The position numbers were made by a program, and so were the translations under genes. The notes under the pieces are model-generated. The model made no database searches and was not told where the DNA came from. It saw nothing but the letters and a program-made list of their open reading frames with translations. Shown piece after piece: positions 1-9,492 of a DNA stretch of 11,619 nt (positions are counted from its first letter, which is position 1; each line of letters starts with the position of its first letter). The DNA is from Lysobacterales bacterium. Its GTDB lineage: Bacteria; Pseudomonadota; Gammaproteobacteria; Xanthomonadales; Rhodanobacteraceae. Location of the stretch: NCBI GenBank assembly GCA_013298265.1, contig JAAFHE010000055.1, forward strand, positions 1-11,619, written 5' to 3'.

Positions 1-477
1 GCTGTGCCGGTCCAGCGCACTGATGGCGTCGGATCCGGCGCCGAGGCGCCGCACTTCGACCAGCACGCGCACCAGGCGCGCGAAGCGCGCGGCGAGGTTG
101 CGGTAGAACTCCGCCCAGGCCGTGCGCGCCGCCGCCGCGAGGTCGATGTAGGCCTGGCTGCCAAGCGACAAAAAATAGTCCAGTCCGACAAGGCGTCGCT
201 GCGCCTGCTGCGGATACAGGCCGGCAATCAGCAGGCAGCGATCGCCGACGTCGCGTAGCTGCTGTTGGCGCGGCGTGCGTGACGCATTCAGTGCCTGCAG
301 GTAGTCCAGCGCGAGGACATGGCCGGCCAGTCCCGCGTCACGCAGATGACGCATGAGCAGGAATACGAGATAGCTCTCGGTATCGCTGTCCAGCGACGCA
401 GCACCGTTGCTCCCGGCTTCGCGCACGAGTTCGTGCCACAGGGCTGTGGCGGCAGTGTCGGTCAGGATTCGGCTCAT
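1..477 (-). CDS. Conserved hypothetical protein, 5' part (runs off the left edge)
   Basis: The frame is open from an ATG at 477 to the window edge, giving 159 residues with no stop, so the C-terminus is missing. A GGAG lies 9 bases upstream of the ATG (487-490 on the forward strand), which supports the start. The protein begins MSRILTDTAATALWHELVRE and continues with amphipathic, leucine- and arginine-rich helical stretches such as ESYLVFLLMRHLRD and DVGDRCLLIAGLYPQQ. I see no signal peptide, no membrane segment and no catalytic motif, so it looks like an all-alpha cytoplasmic protein. I have an impression of similar uncharacterised proteins of about 200 residues in Xanthomonadaceae but cannot assign a function. 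It lies downstream of the beta-helix gene on the same strand, 124 bases away and across a GC-rich inverted repeat, so it probably has its own promoter. Confidence 0.8.
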   Translation of the reverse strand, partial: MSRILTDTAATALWHELVREAGSNGAASLDSDTESYLVFLLMRHLRDAGLAGHVLALDYLQALNASRTPRQQQLRDVGDRCLLIAGLYPQQAQRRLVGLDYFLSLGSQAYIDLAAAARTAWAEFYRNLAARFARLVRVLVEVRRLGAGSDAISALDRHS

Positions 478-562
478 AGCGCTGTTCTCCGCGTCGGACT
501 GACTTCCGGTGCGGAAGCCACCAGCAAGGTCCACGCCACGCCCGTCGTCGCCGGGAAGACCG

Positions 563-592
563 GGGCGGGAGACGCGCGCGCGCTTCCCGCCC
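563..592 (-). terminator. GC-rich inverted repeat after the beta-helix gene, possible terminator
   Basis: GGGCGGGA (563-570) and TCCCGCCC (585-592) form a perfect 8-bp stem around a 14-base, CG-alternating loop. It starts 9 bases after the stop codon of the beta-helix gene. There is no T-run behind the stem on either strand, so it does not fit a classic intrinsic terminator. In such a GC-rich genome it may still end transcription or protect the 3' end. The role is inferred from position. Confidence 0.35.
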
Positions 593-601
593 GATCAGGC
601 G

Positions 602-2680
602 TTACTGGAAGCCGTTCGCGAAAATCCGGTCGGTGCAGGCGAAGACCTGGGCCGGATCGACGACGACGTTGAACTGCGTGCCGATGCTCAGCGAGGTGTA
701 GCTGAAGATGCGCCAGCGGCCGTCGCCGTAGTACACGTCGAAATTGCGCGGCACGCTGCTGCCGCTGTGCAGACGGGTCACATGCACGCGCGCGCACGGC
801 ACGTCGTTGAGCAGCGGATGGTCGAGCTCGATGGAGCTGCCGGCGCTCTTCGTGGTGACGCGGAATGCGTTCGGACTGGCTTCCTGCGCGTAGACGTTGA
901 AGCCCGCGCTGAGCGGCATGCCACCGCCGGCGGCCTGGTCGATGTTGACGATCTGCCAGCGGCCCGATGCGCCCGGCACATACTGCAGGCCGATCGGATG
1001 CGCGTTGTAGACGCCGCTGCCGGCGCTCCAGTTCTGCGTGGCGAGGATGATCCGGTCCGGCAGGTTGTTGACCGAGCTGTCATCCAGCTGCGTGCCGAAC
1101 CCGGCGCTGTTGGCGGCGCTGCTGACGTGGCGGAACGAGCCGCCGCCGGCAGCGGGCACGAACAGGTTGTAGGCGGCGCCGACCGGCACGGCGGTGGTCT
1201 GGTCCTCGTTGAACAGGCGCCACTTGCCGCTGACGTAGTAGCTGCCGAAGCTGTTGTCGTTGGGTACGCCCGAACCACTGCCGTTCCAGTTCGGCGTGGC
1301 GAGGGGATTGGCTTCGCTCTGGCCGTCGAGCAGCGCGTTGTCGATGCGTGTGATGTAGCTGCTCGACGTGTTGGCTGCCGTCGCGACGTGCAGCAGTTCG
1401 CGATCGCCGTATTCGTACGCGCCGATATCGGCCTGGCCGGAACTGCCGCCCTTGAGCCGGCGCAGGCCATCGGCGTCGTTGGTCGGCAGGCTGTTGAAGA
1501 TGATGCCCAGTCCGAGCGTGGCGGTGTCTGCCGCGTTGATCGCGGGCGAATCCGCGCGCAGGCGTGGTGTGCTCAGTGCGACAAGGTTTGCGTCTGCGGT
1601 GATCGTGTTCGGGCCCGGCGCGGTGAAGTTGCTGTTGACGTTGAGCAGGTTGTAGCCGTTGCTGAGGCCCGCCGCCAGCCCGGTCGTGAACGAAAGCCCG
1701 CGCTCGCCCACGATGAGGTTGTTCTTGACGATGCCGTCGATGGCTGCGCCGGCGAGGCCGCCGGACCACTGGTTGGCCAGGATGCCGAAGCTGCAGCGCG
1801 TGACCGTGTTGTTAACCGCCTGCGCGCTGATGCGGCCGTTGCCTACAGTAAAGCCGATGCCGCTGCCGCTGGTGCTTCCGCCACTGGTGTTGTCCGCACA
1901 GACCACCACGTTGCTGTAGACGCGCGCCTCGAAATCACTGGTCGTGGTCGAGAGCAGCCCTTCCGACACGAACAGGCCGGCACGGAAGAAGCCTCCGCGC
2001 ACCGTATTGCCGTGCAGCTTAACGGTACCGCTGCCGCCGCCTAGCGTATCGACGAAGATGCCGGCGCCCTCGACCGCGCTGGCCGAACGGCTGCGCACGT
2101 CGTTGTAGTAGGCACTGGCGTTGAGTGTGCCGCCGCCGTTGACGAGTTCGATCAGGCCGGCGTTGAGATTGCGCGGCAGGCCCGTCACGCGGTTGTTGTA
2201 CAGGCGCGCCTGTACGGTGTTGCCGCTGCGGCCTTCGACGCGCAGGTAGGTCGGCGCGGTGCTGGTCTGTTCGAGTACGAGGCCGGAGAAGTCGAAGGTG
2301 GCCGTACCCGTGCCCAGATAGGTCGCGCTGACGTAGGCGTTGGTCAGGCGCAGGCCGCGCAGGGTCACGCTCTGGTTGCCGGAGATCGGGGCTGAGCTGA
2401 CGGTGATCCAGTTGCCCGAGGCCAGGCTGGGATGGCGGCCGTCGGCAGCGACGACCGACAGGCTGCGGTTATACAGATTCAGGCTTTCGGCGATGCTGGC
2501 GTCAGTGTTGACGCTGATCACGTCGCCGTCGGCCGCGGCGTCGATGCAGGCCTGCAAGGTGGTGTTGCACGGCACGGCGCCGGGCCAGACGAAAACCGTC
2601 ACGCCGGCCTGGGCGGCCGGAACGAGCAGCAGGTTCAGCGATAGGCCTGCGAGCAGGGCGAGCGAGCGGAAGCGGAACAT
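602..2680 (-). CDS. Secreted right-handed beta-helix protein with three C-terminal repeats
   Basis: This is a 692-residue exported protein. Residues 1-25 form a signal peptide: FRFR, a leucine-rich core, and a cleavage site after PAAQA. Residues about 26-375 are rich in Asn, Gly, Ser and Thr with repeating short strands (for example VTLRGLRLTNAYVS, VKLHGNTVRGG, AQAVNNTVTRC), as in parallel beta-helix (pectate-lyase-like) folds. Residues about 376-424 carry SPAINAAD followed by DIGAYEY, the usual end of the 'choice-of-anchor Q' type beta-helix. Three repeats of 70-85 residues follow, then a short tail with ACTDRIFANGFQ. The ATG at 2680 is chosen because CGGAG lies 7 bases ahead of it; a TTG at 2698 would put that site inside the gene. 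No catalytic residues can be named, so it may bind a surface or polysaccharide rather than cleave one. It follows the kinase gene after 137 bases on the same strand. The fold is a fairly firm call; the function is unknown. Confidence 0.85.
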   Translation of the reverse strand: MFRFRSLALLAGLSLNLLLVPAAQAGVTVFVWPGAVPCNTTLQACIDAAADGDVISVNTDASIAESLNLYNRSLSVVAADGRHPSLASGNWITVSSAPISGNQSVTLRGLRLTNAYVSATYLGTGTATFDFSGLVLEQTSTAPTYLRVEGRSGNTVQARLYNNRVTGLPRNLNAGLIELVNGGGTLNASAYYNDVRSRSASAVEGAGIFVDTLGGGSGTVKLHGNTVRGGFFRAGLFVSEGLLSTTTSDFEARVYSNVVVCADNTSGGSTSGSGIGFTVGNGRISAQAVNNTVTRCSFGILANQWSGGLAGAAIDGIVKNNLIVGERGLSFTTGLAAGLSNGYNLLNVNSNFTAPGPNTITADANLVALSTPRLRADSPAINAADTATLGLGIIFNSLPTNDADGLRRLKGGSSGQADIGAYEYGDRELLHVATAANTSSSYITRIDNALLDGQSEANPLATPNWNGSGSGVPNDNSFGSYYVSGKWRLFNEDQTTAVPVGAAYNLFVPAAGGGSFRHVSSAANSAGFGTQLDDSSVNNLPDRIILATQNWSAGSGVYNAHPIGLQYVPGASGRWQIVNIDQAAGGGMPLSAGFNVYAQEASPNAFRVTTKSAGSSIELDHPLLNDVPCARVHVTRLHSGSSVPRNFDVYYGDGRWRIFSYTSLSIGTQFNVVVDPAQVFACTDRIFANGFQ
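653..1396 (-). repeat. Three tandem C-terminal repeats in the beta-helix protein
   Basis: Repeats start at about residues 429 (LLHVATAANTSS), 516 (FRHVSSAANSAG) and 606 (FRVTTKSAGSS). The first two share an aromatic or leucine start followed by HV-x-x-AAN, a mid-repeat NW, and an end of the type W-x-(L/I)-(F/V)-N-x-DQ then P-x-x-(A/G)-(A/F)-(Y/F)-N. The third is the most diverged but keeps the WRIFSYTSLSIGTQFNV ending. The pattern matches a secreted-protein repeat that I believe recent Pfam releases call DUF7452, usually with NWNPGG and YNxHPIGVWY; the second copy has NAHPIGLQYV. That family name comes from memory. The function of the repeat is unknown. Confidence 0.7.
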
Positions 2681-2687
2681 GGCGAAA

Positions 2688-2692
2688 CTCCG
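2688..2692 (-). promoter_or_regulatory. Ribosome binding site that fixes the beta-helix gene start
   Basis: CGGAG on the minus strand sits 7 bases before the ATG at 2680. It lies downstream of the alternative TTG start at 2698 and therefore argues for the ATG, which also gives a well-formed signal peptide beginning MFRFRS. Confidence 0.75.
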
Positions 2693-2817
2693 TGACAAGG
2701 TGTCCGGATAAGCGCAGTTCGATCGACGTGCACGACAGCACGGCCGCGCAACGGCGTGCGGGAGAGACGGCGCCGCCCGGTCTATGTCGCAGGACTTGGC
2801 GCGCGCGGTGGTGGAAT

Positions 2818-5714
<2,897 letters not shown>

Positions 5715-5718
<4 letters not shown>

Positions 5719-6278
5719 GCCGGCATGTCCAGCGCGTGGTGCAGGAACAGTCGCGCCTTGTTCCAGTCGCGCACCACGCTGCGCGCGGTGATGCCGAGGA
5801 CGGCGGCGACTTCTTCCACCGAGAGTCCGGCGAAGAAACGCAGCTCGACGACTTTGGCAAGGCGCTGGTCGAGCGCGCCCAGATCGGCGAGCGCGGCATC
5901 GAGCGCGACCATTTCGCCGGCGATGCACTCGATCGGGATGTCGGCTGACTGCCAGTCCAGCGCGATCTGGCCGCCGCCGCGTTTCTGCGCCGAGCGGCGC
6001 CGCGCGTGGTCGACCAGGATGTGGCGCATCGCGGTCGCCGCGTAGCCGAGGAAATGCGCGCGGTCCTGCCAGACCGCATCGCGCTGGTTGACGAGACTGA
6101 GGTAGGCCTCGTGCACGAGCGCGGTGGTGCTCAGGGTGTGATGGTGCTGGCCCGACAGATAGCGATGTGCGAGCTGGCGCAGGCGTTCGTAGACCTGCGG
6201 CAGCAGGCGATCGACGGCGCGTTCATCGCCGCAGCGGGCCTGGGCGAGCAAGGCGGTGATATCGGTGGTGACGAGCAT
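5715..6278 (-). CDS. ECF sigma factor, TIGR02999/Sigma70_ECF (ECF43-like) family
   Basis: The gene encodes a 187-residue RNA polymerase sigma factor with only regions 2 and 4. Region 2 spans about 18-95 with DRLLPQVYERLRQLAHRYL, then TALVHEAYLSL (52-62) and HFLGYAATAMRHILVDHAR (75-93), the last being a strong signature of the TIGR02999 family. Region 4 spans about 125-183 with KVVELRFFAGLSVEEVAAVLG as helix-turn-helix and SVVRDWNKARLFL as recognition helix. The length is normal for the family. Where ordinary ECF factors have an acidic DxxDLVQE-type patch that contacts RNA polymerase beta-prime, this one has STTALVHE (50-57). No anti-sigma gene is adjacent; a kinase follows in a 4-base overlap, which suggests control by phosphorylation. 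The start at 6278 fits the family N-terminus but has no Shine-Dalgarno sequence, and the message may be leaderless. Target genes are unknown; the beta-helix gene downstream is one candidate. Confidence 0.92.
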
Positions 6279-6286
6279 GGCGTGGA

Positions 6287-6292
6287 ATGGTA
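6287..6292 (-). promoter_or_regulatory. Possible -10 element for a leaderless sigma-kinase transcript
   Basis: TACCAT on the minus strand (TATAAT at four of six positions) ends 8 bases before the sigma ATG at 6278. That is the spacing expected if transcription starts at or next to the start codon. The lack of a Shine-Dalgarno sequence before this ATG fits. No convincing -35 hexamer is present 16-18 bases upstream, so the call is weak. Confidence 0.3.
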
Positions 6293-6386
6293 GCGCGCAG
6301 CTGCGGCGCGGTGCGTCGCGCAGGTCGCAGCGGCAGCGGACCTGGCGCGCGGTAGGGATGTGGCGTGGTTGGCAGTTCGACGGCCC

Positions 6387-6836
6387 TCACGCCAGCGCCT
6401 TCTCTGCCTGCAGCAGCTTCTCGATGATGCGCCCCAGCCACTCGCGCTCCTCCGCATCCAGATGGGCCAGCAGCCGCTGTTCGTGCTGCAGCGCGAGCGG
6501 TGCCACCTCGTCGTAGACCTTGCGTCCTTTCGCGCTGAGGCTCAGCACCGACTGGCGCTTGTCGTGATCCGCGGTCGAGCGCTTCACGCGGCCGTCCTTC
6601 ATGAGCTCGGCGACGGCGCGGCTCACCGCGACCTTGTCCATGGCCGTGCGTTCGGCGACTTCGCGCGCAGAGACGCCCTCGTAGCGGCCGAGCACGGCGA
6701 GGACGCGCCACTCGGTGATGGATAGCTGGAAGCGGTCCTCGTATTCGCGCGCGATCGCCTGGCTGACCGTGTTGGATAGCACCGACAGGCGATAGGGCAG
6801 GAATTTTTCCAGTTCCAGTGTCGTGTTGCCGGCCAT
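6387..6836 (-). CDS. MarR-family regulator, probable repressor of tyrosine catabolism
   Basis: This 149-residue protein has MarR layout: N-terminal dimerisation helix (7-35), SITEWRVLAVLGRYEGVSAREVA (39-61), a helix-turn-helix with recognition helix MDKVAVSRAVAELMKDG (66-82), and a wing with TADHDKRQSVLSLSAKG (88-104) matching the family DxRxxxLxLTxxG pattern. C-terminal helices (111-149) complete the dimer interface. The ATG at 6836 is preceded by AAGGGA with 9 bases between; the frame continues upstream through the hpd region but without family similarity. It is divergent from hpd, and the 79-bp gap holds one palindrome over the hpd promoter. This supports repression of hpd and of its own gene, with a pathway intermediate such as homogentisate or 4-hydroxyphenylpyruvate as possible inducer. 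I recall MarR-type tyrosine-pathway regulators (HmgS) from gammaproteobacterial regulon predictions, but do not assign that name here. Confidence 0.9.
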   Translation of the reverse strand: MAGNTTLELEKFLPYRLSVLSNTVSQAIAREYEDRFQLSITEWRVLAVLGRYEGVSAREVAERTAMDKVAVSRAVAELMKDGRVKRSTADHDKRQSVLSLSAKGRKVYDEVAPLALQHEQRLLAHLDAEEREWLGRIIEKLLQAEKALA

Positions 6837-6849
6837 GCGGCGGCGTCCC

Positions 6850-6878
6850 TTGCAAATGGTTTCAGTTGAAACTATAAC
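6850..6878 (+). promoter_or_regulatory. hpd promoter
   Basis: A -35 TTGCAA (6850-6855, four of six matches) and a -10 TATAAC (6873-6878, five of six) are separated by exactly 17 bases. Transcription would begin near 6885 and give an untranslated leader of about 30 bases containing the AGGAG site of hpd (6905-6909). The spacer is filled by the palindromic operator. Confidence 0.65.
6856..6875. promoter_or_regulatory. Palindromic operator between marR and hpd
   Basis: ATGGTTTCAGTTGAAACTAT has perfect 6-bp arms GTTTCA/TGAAAC around a 2-base centre. The arms extend to 9 bp with one mismatch (G against T). The size and symmetry suit a MarR dimer. It occupies the spacer between the hpd -35 and -10 elements and enters the -10, so a bound dimer would block RNA polymerase. 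It is the only strong palindrome in the gap. Confidence 0.75.
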
Positions 6879-6897
6879 GGCGGCCTCACCGATGCAA
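6871..6897 (-). promoter_or_regulatory. Possible marR promoter overlapping the same operator
   Basis: On the minus strand TATAGT (6876-6871, five of six matches to TATAAT) could be a -10, with TTGCAT (6897-6892) as a poor -35 at a short 15-base spacing. It shares bases with the hpd -10 and with the operator. If real, the two divergent promoters would compete and both would be repressed by one bound dimer. The -35 is weak, so confidence is modest. Confidence 0.4.
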
Positions 6898-6915
6898 GCC
6901 TTCCAGGAGCCAGCC

Positions 6916-8001
6916 ATGAGCGCCCAGCCCAATCTCGGTATGCAGCCGACCCAGTTCGAGAATCCGATGGGCATCGACGGATTCGAATTCGTCGAGTTCG
7001 CCGCACCCGACGCGGCGCCGCTGCACGCATTGTTCCGGCGCATGGGCTTTACCGCCGTGGCCCGCCATCGCAGCCGCGCGCTGACGCTGTACCGCCAGGG
7101 CGGTGTGAATTTCCTCGTGAACGCGGATCCGGATTCCTTCGCCGCCGACTTCGCCAAGGCCCACGGGCCCTGCGCCTGCGGCTTCGCGATCCGAGTGCAG
7201 AAACCGGCCGCGTGGGTGGCCGAGCAGGCTGTCGGCAACGGTGGTGCTTATATCGACGACAAGGCCGATACGCGCGCCGTGGACTCGCCGGTCATCAAGG
7301 GCATCGGCGACTGCATGCTGTATCTGGTTGACCGCTACGGCGACAAGGGCAGCGTCTATGGCGAATTCGAAGCCATCGCCGGCGCCGAGCAGAACCCGAC
7401 CGGCTTCGGCCTGACCTTCATCGATCACCTGACCCACAATCTGTACTTCGGCAACATGAAGAAGTGGTCGGACTACTACGAGCGCCTGTTCAACTTCCGC
7501 GAGATCCGCTACTTCGACATCAAGGGTTCCAAGACCGGCCTCGTCTCCAAGGCCATGACCGCGCCGGACGGCGTCGTGCGCATTCCGCTCAATGAATCCT
7601 CCGATCCGAAGAGCCAGATCAACGAATACCTCGACCAGTACCACGGCGAGGGCATCCAGCACATCGCCTGCTTCACCGACAACATCTACGACACGGTCGA
7701 GGCCATGCGTGCTGCCGGCGTCGAGTTCCTCGACACGCCCGACACGTACTTCGACGTGATCGACGCACGTGTACCCAACCACGGCGAGGACGTACCGCGC
7801 CTGGCGAAGAACAAGATCCTCATCGACGCCGATCTGGAAACCAAGCAGCGCAAGCTGCTGCAGATCTTCACCCAGAACGCGGTCGGCCCGATCTTCTTCG
7901 AGATCATCCAGCGCAAGGGCAACGAAGGCTTCGGCGAGGGCAATTTCCAGGCCCTGTTCGAATCGATAGAACGCGACCAGATCCGTCGCGGCGTGCTGTA
8001 A
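6916..8001 (+). CDS. hpd: 4-hydroxyphenylpyruvate dioxygenase
   Basis: The enzyme converts 4-hydroxyphenylpyruvate and O2 to homogentisate and CO2 in the cytoplasm, using non-haem Fe(II). At 361 residues it has normal bacterial length. The N-terminal vicinal-oxygen-chelate domain (about 20-145) carries GFEFVEFAAPD. The catalytic C-terminal domain (about 163-350) supplies the 2-His-1-Glu triad: H171 in FIDHLTHNLYFG, H249 in GIQHIACFTDN and E329 in FFEIIQRKGN. The end, GFGEGNFQALFESIERDQ, is typical of the family. The start at 6916 is chosen because AGGAG lies 6 bases before it; upstream in-frame codons run through the promoter and operator. It is the first gene of the tyrosine cluster, divergent from marR and followed after 70 bases by hmgA. 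Repression through the palindrome in its promoter is the likely control. The intact triad implies an active enzyme. Confidence 0.98.
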   Translation: MSAQPNLGMQPTQFENPMGIDGFEFVEFAAPDAAPLHALFRRMGFTAVARHRSRALTLYRQGGVNFLVNADPDSFAADFAKAHGPCACGFAIRVQKPAAWVAEQAVGNGGAYIDDKADTRAVDSPVIKGIGDCMLYLVDRYGDKGSVYGEFEAIAGAEQNPTGFGLTFIDHLTHNLYFGNMKKWSDYYERLFNFREIRYFDIKGSKTGLVSKAMTAPDGVVRIPLNESSDPKSQINEYLDQYHGEGIQHIACFTDNIYDTVEAMRAAGVEFLDTPDTYFDVIDARVPNHGEDVPRLAKNKILIDADLETKQRKLLQIFTQNAVGPIFFEIIQRKGNEGFGEGNFQALFESIERDQIRRGVL

Positions 8002-8046
8002 TCGCGCGCCGCACGATGGCGGCATCCTGTTGGTTTCTCCACCCTG

Positions 8047-8065
8047 ACGCGACATCGGGTCGCGT
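8047..8065 (+). other. Short hairpin just ahead of hmgA
   Basis: ACGCGAC (8047-8053) and GTCGCGT (8059-8065) form a perfect 7-bp stem with a 5-base loop ATCGG. It ends 6 bases before the upstream candidate ATG of hmgA (8072) and 15 before the second (8081). There is no Shine-Dalgarno sequence here, so the hairpin occupies the place where one would be. It could limit or steer translation starts, or could be chance in GC-rich DNA. Confidence 0.45.
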
Positions 8066-8071
8066 GAACGC

Positions 8072-9376
8072 ATGGCGGCCATGACCCTCAACTATTTATC
8101 CGGTTTCGGCAACGAACACGCGAGCGAGGCGCTGCCGGGCGCGCTGCCCGAAGGGCGCAATTCGCCGCAGCGCGCGCCCTACGGCCTCTACGCCGAGCAG
8201 CTCTCGGGTACGGCCTTCACAGCGCCGCGCCACGTGAACCGGCGCAGCTGGATGTATCGCCTGCGCCCGGCGGCCCTGCATCAGCCCTTCGTCGCGCTGA
8301 CGCACGCGCGCTTCCACAATCGTTTCGAGGAAGCGCCGGCCACGCCGAACCAGCTACGCTGGGATCCGCTGCCGCTTCCGGAAGCGGAAACCGATTTCAT
8401 CGACGGTCTCGTGACCTATGCCGGCAACGGCTCGGCCGCGGCGCAGACCGGCATTGGCATTTATGTCTATGCCGCGAACCGCGACATGCAGGGACGTTAT
8501 TTCTATTCGGCCGACGGTGAGCTGCTGATCGTGCCGCAGCAGGGCCGCCTGCGCATCGCGACCGAACTCGGCTGGCTCGAAGTGGAGCCGCAGGAGATCG
8601 CGTTGATTCCGCGTGGCATTCGCTTCCGCGTCGAGCTGCCGGACGGCCCGTCGCGCGGCTATGTCTGCGAGAACTTCGGCGCGCATCTGCGCCTGCCGGA
8701 CCTCGGTCCGATCGGATCGAACGGCCTGGCCAATCCGCGCGACTTCCACGCGCCGGAAGCGGCGTATGAGGACCTCGAAGGCGACTTCGAGCTCGTCGCG
8801 AAATTCCAGGGCGCGCTGTGGCGCGCAGCGATCGGCCATTCGCCGCTCGACGTGGTTGCCTGGCACGGCAACCATGTGCCGTACAAGTACGACCTGCGCC
8901 GCTTCAACACGATAGGCTCGATCAGCTACGACCATCCGGACCCATCGATCTTCCTCGTGCTGACCTCGCCGAGCGACACGCCGGGCGTCGGCAATATGGA
9001 TTTCGTGATTTTTCCACCGCGCTGGCTCGTGGCCGAGGACACGTTCCGTCCGCCCTGGTTCCACCGCAATATCGCCAGCGAGTTCATGGGGCTGGTCCAC
9101 GGCGCCTACGACGCCAAGGCCGGCGGCTTCGCGCCCGGTGGCGCGAGCCTGCACAACTGCATGACCGGACACGGCCCCGACGCGGCCAGCTTCGACAAGG
9201 CCACGCATGCCGACGTGAGCCGGCCCGACCACATCGTCGACACCATGGCCTTCATGTTCGAGACGCGTGCCGTGATCTGTCCGACGGTGCAGGCGCTGGA
9301 CCTGCCGCAATTGCAGCGGGACTATCACGAATGCTGGCAGGGTTTGAAAAAGAATTTCGATCCTCAACGGCGCTGA
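8072..9376 (+). CDS. hmgA: Homogentisate 1,2-dioxygenase
   Basis: The enzyme opens the ring of homogentisate with O2 to give 4-maleylacetoacetate and is Fe(II)-dependent and cytoplasmic. The 434 residues match the family throughout: [24 protein letters not shown] near the start, RSWMYRLRP, and the iron site formed by H331 (PPWFHRN), E337 ([10 protein letters not shown]) and H367 (MTGHGPD). The spacing of these ligands equals that of human HGD (335, 341, 371). Two starts are possible: ATG 8072 (MAAMTLNY) and ATG 8081 ([12 protein letters not shown]). Neither has a good Shine-Dalgarno sequence, and the second is closer to the usual family N-terminus. I keep the longer form with low certainty on this point. 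It lies 70 bases after hpd, presumably on the same transcript, and is followed by a strong hairpin. Confidence 0.97.
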   Translation: MAAMTLNYLSGFGNEHASEALPGALPEGRNSPQRAPYGLYAEQLSGTAFTAPRHVNRRSWMYRLRPAALHQPFVALTHARFHNRFEEAPATPNQLRWDPLPLPEAETDFIDGLVTYAGNGSAAAQTGIGIYVYAANRDMQGRYFYSADGELLIVPQQGRLRIATELGWLEVEPQEIALIPRGIRFRVELPDGPSRGYVCENFGAHLRLPDLGPIGSNGLANPRDFHAPEAAYEDLEGDFELVAKFQGALWRAAIGHSPLDVVAWHGNHVPYKYDLRRFNTIGSISYDHPDPSIFLVLTSPSDTPGVGNMDFVIFPPRWLVAEDTFRPPWFHRNIASEFMGLVHGAYDAKAGGFAPGGASLHNCMTGHGPDAASFDKATHADVSRPDHIVDTMAFMFETRAVICPTVQALDLPQLQRDYHECWQGLKKNFDPQRR

Positions 9377-9396
9377 GGTGTGTGAGCAGAAAGCGT

Positions 9397-9425
9397 AAGG
9401 CCCTCCCCTTGAAGGGGAGGGCTTT
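9397..9425 (+). terminator. Strong hairpin between hmgA and fahA (terminator, attenuator or dispersed repeat)
   Basis: AAGGCCCTCCCC (9397-9408) pairs with GGGGAGGGCTTT (9414-9425): a 12-bp stem with one G-U pair and a TTGAA loop. It starts 20 bases after the hmgA stop. The AA at the base of one arm pairs with TT of the other, so it resembles a bidirectional terminator, but only three Ts follow before ACT, making termination likely to be partial. Similar CCCTCCCC/GGGGAGGG elements occur as dispersed short palindromes in GC-rich genomes, so a REP-like origin is also possible. Confidence 0.6.
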
Positions 9426-9492
9426 ACTACGGCATTGCCCGAAATCCCGGCCGAATACAAAAGCCTGCTTCATCTTTTTCAGAGGTTCCAAA

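Noticed and set aside
571..583. CG-alternating tract as a possible Z-DNA or repeat element
   Set aside because: It is only about a dozen bases, inside the loop of a hairpin in a GC-rich genome, so chance is a sufficient explanation.
509..2044. 511-codon open frame on the plus strand opposite the beta-helix gene
   Set aside because: It is composed of arginine-, alanine- and valine-rich sequence typical of an antisense frame in GC-rich DNA, has no family similarity, and the minus-strand gene has a signal peptide, repeats and a ribosome site.
2696..2698. TTG start for the beta-helix gene
   Set aside because: The only good ribosome site lies downstream of it and is spaced for the ATG at 2680.
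5719..5928. Longer N-terminus for the kinase, 70 codons upstream of the GTG
   Set aside because: The extension lies wholly within the sigma gene in another frame and is low-complexity arginine-rich sequence. The GTG overlapping the sigma stop gives a family-like N-terminus.
6837..7238. Longer N-terminus for the MarR protein
   Set aside because: It would run through the operator, the promoter and the first part of hpd. The ATG at 6836 has a ribosome site and gives normal MarR length.
6886..8091. 401-codon minus-strand open frame opposite hpd
   Set aside because: It is the antisense frame of a gene with an intact catalytic triad and shows no domain of its own.
8354..9460. 368-codon minus-strand open frame opposite hmgA
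   Set aside because: It is antisense to a clearly identified dioxygenase, without a ribosome site or family motifs.
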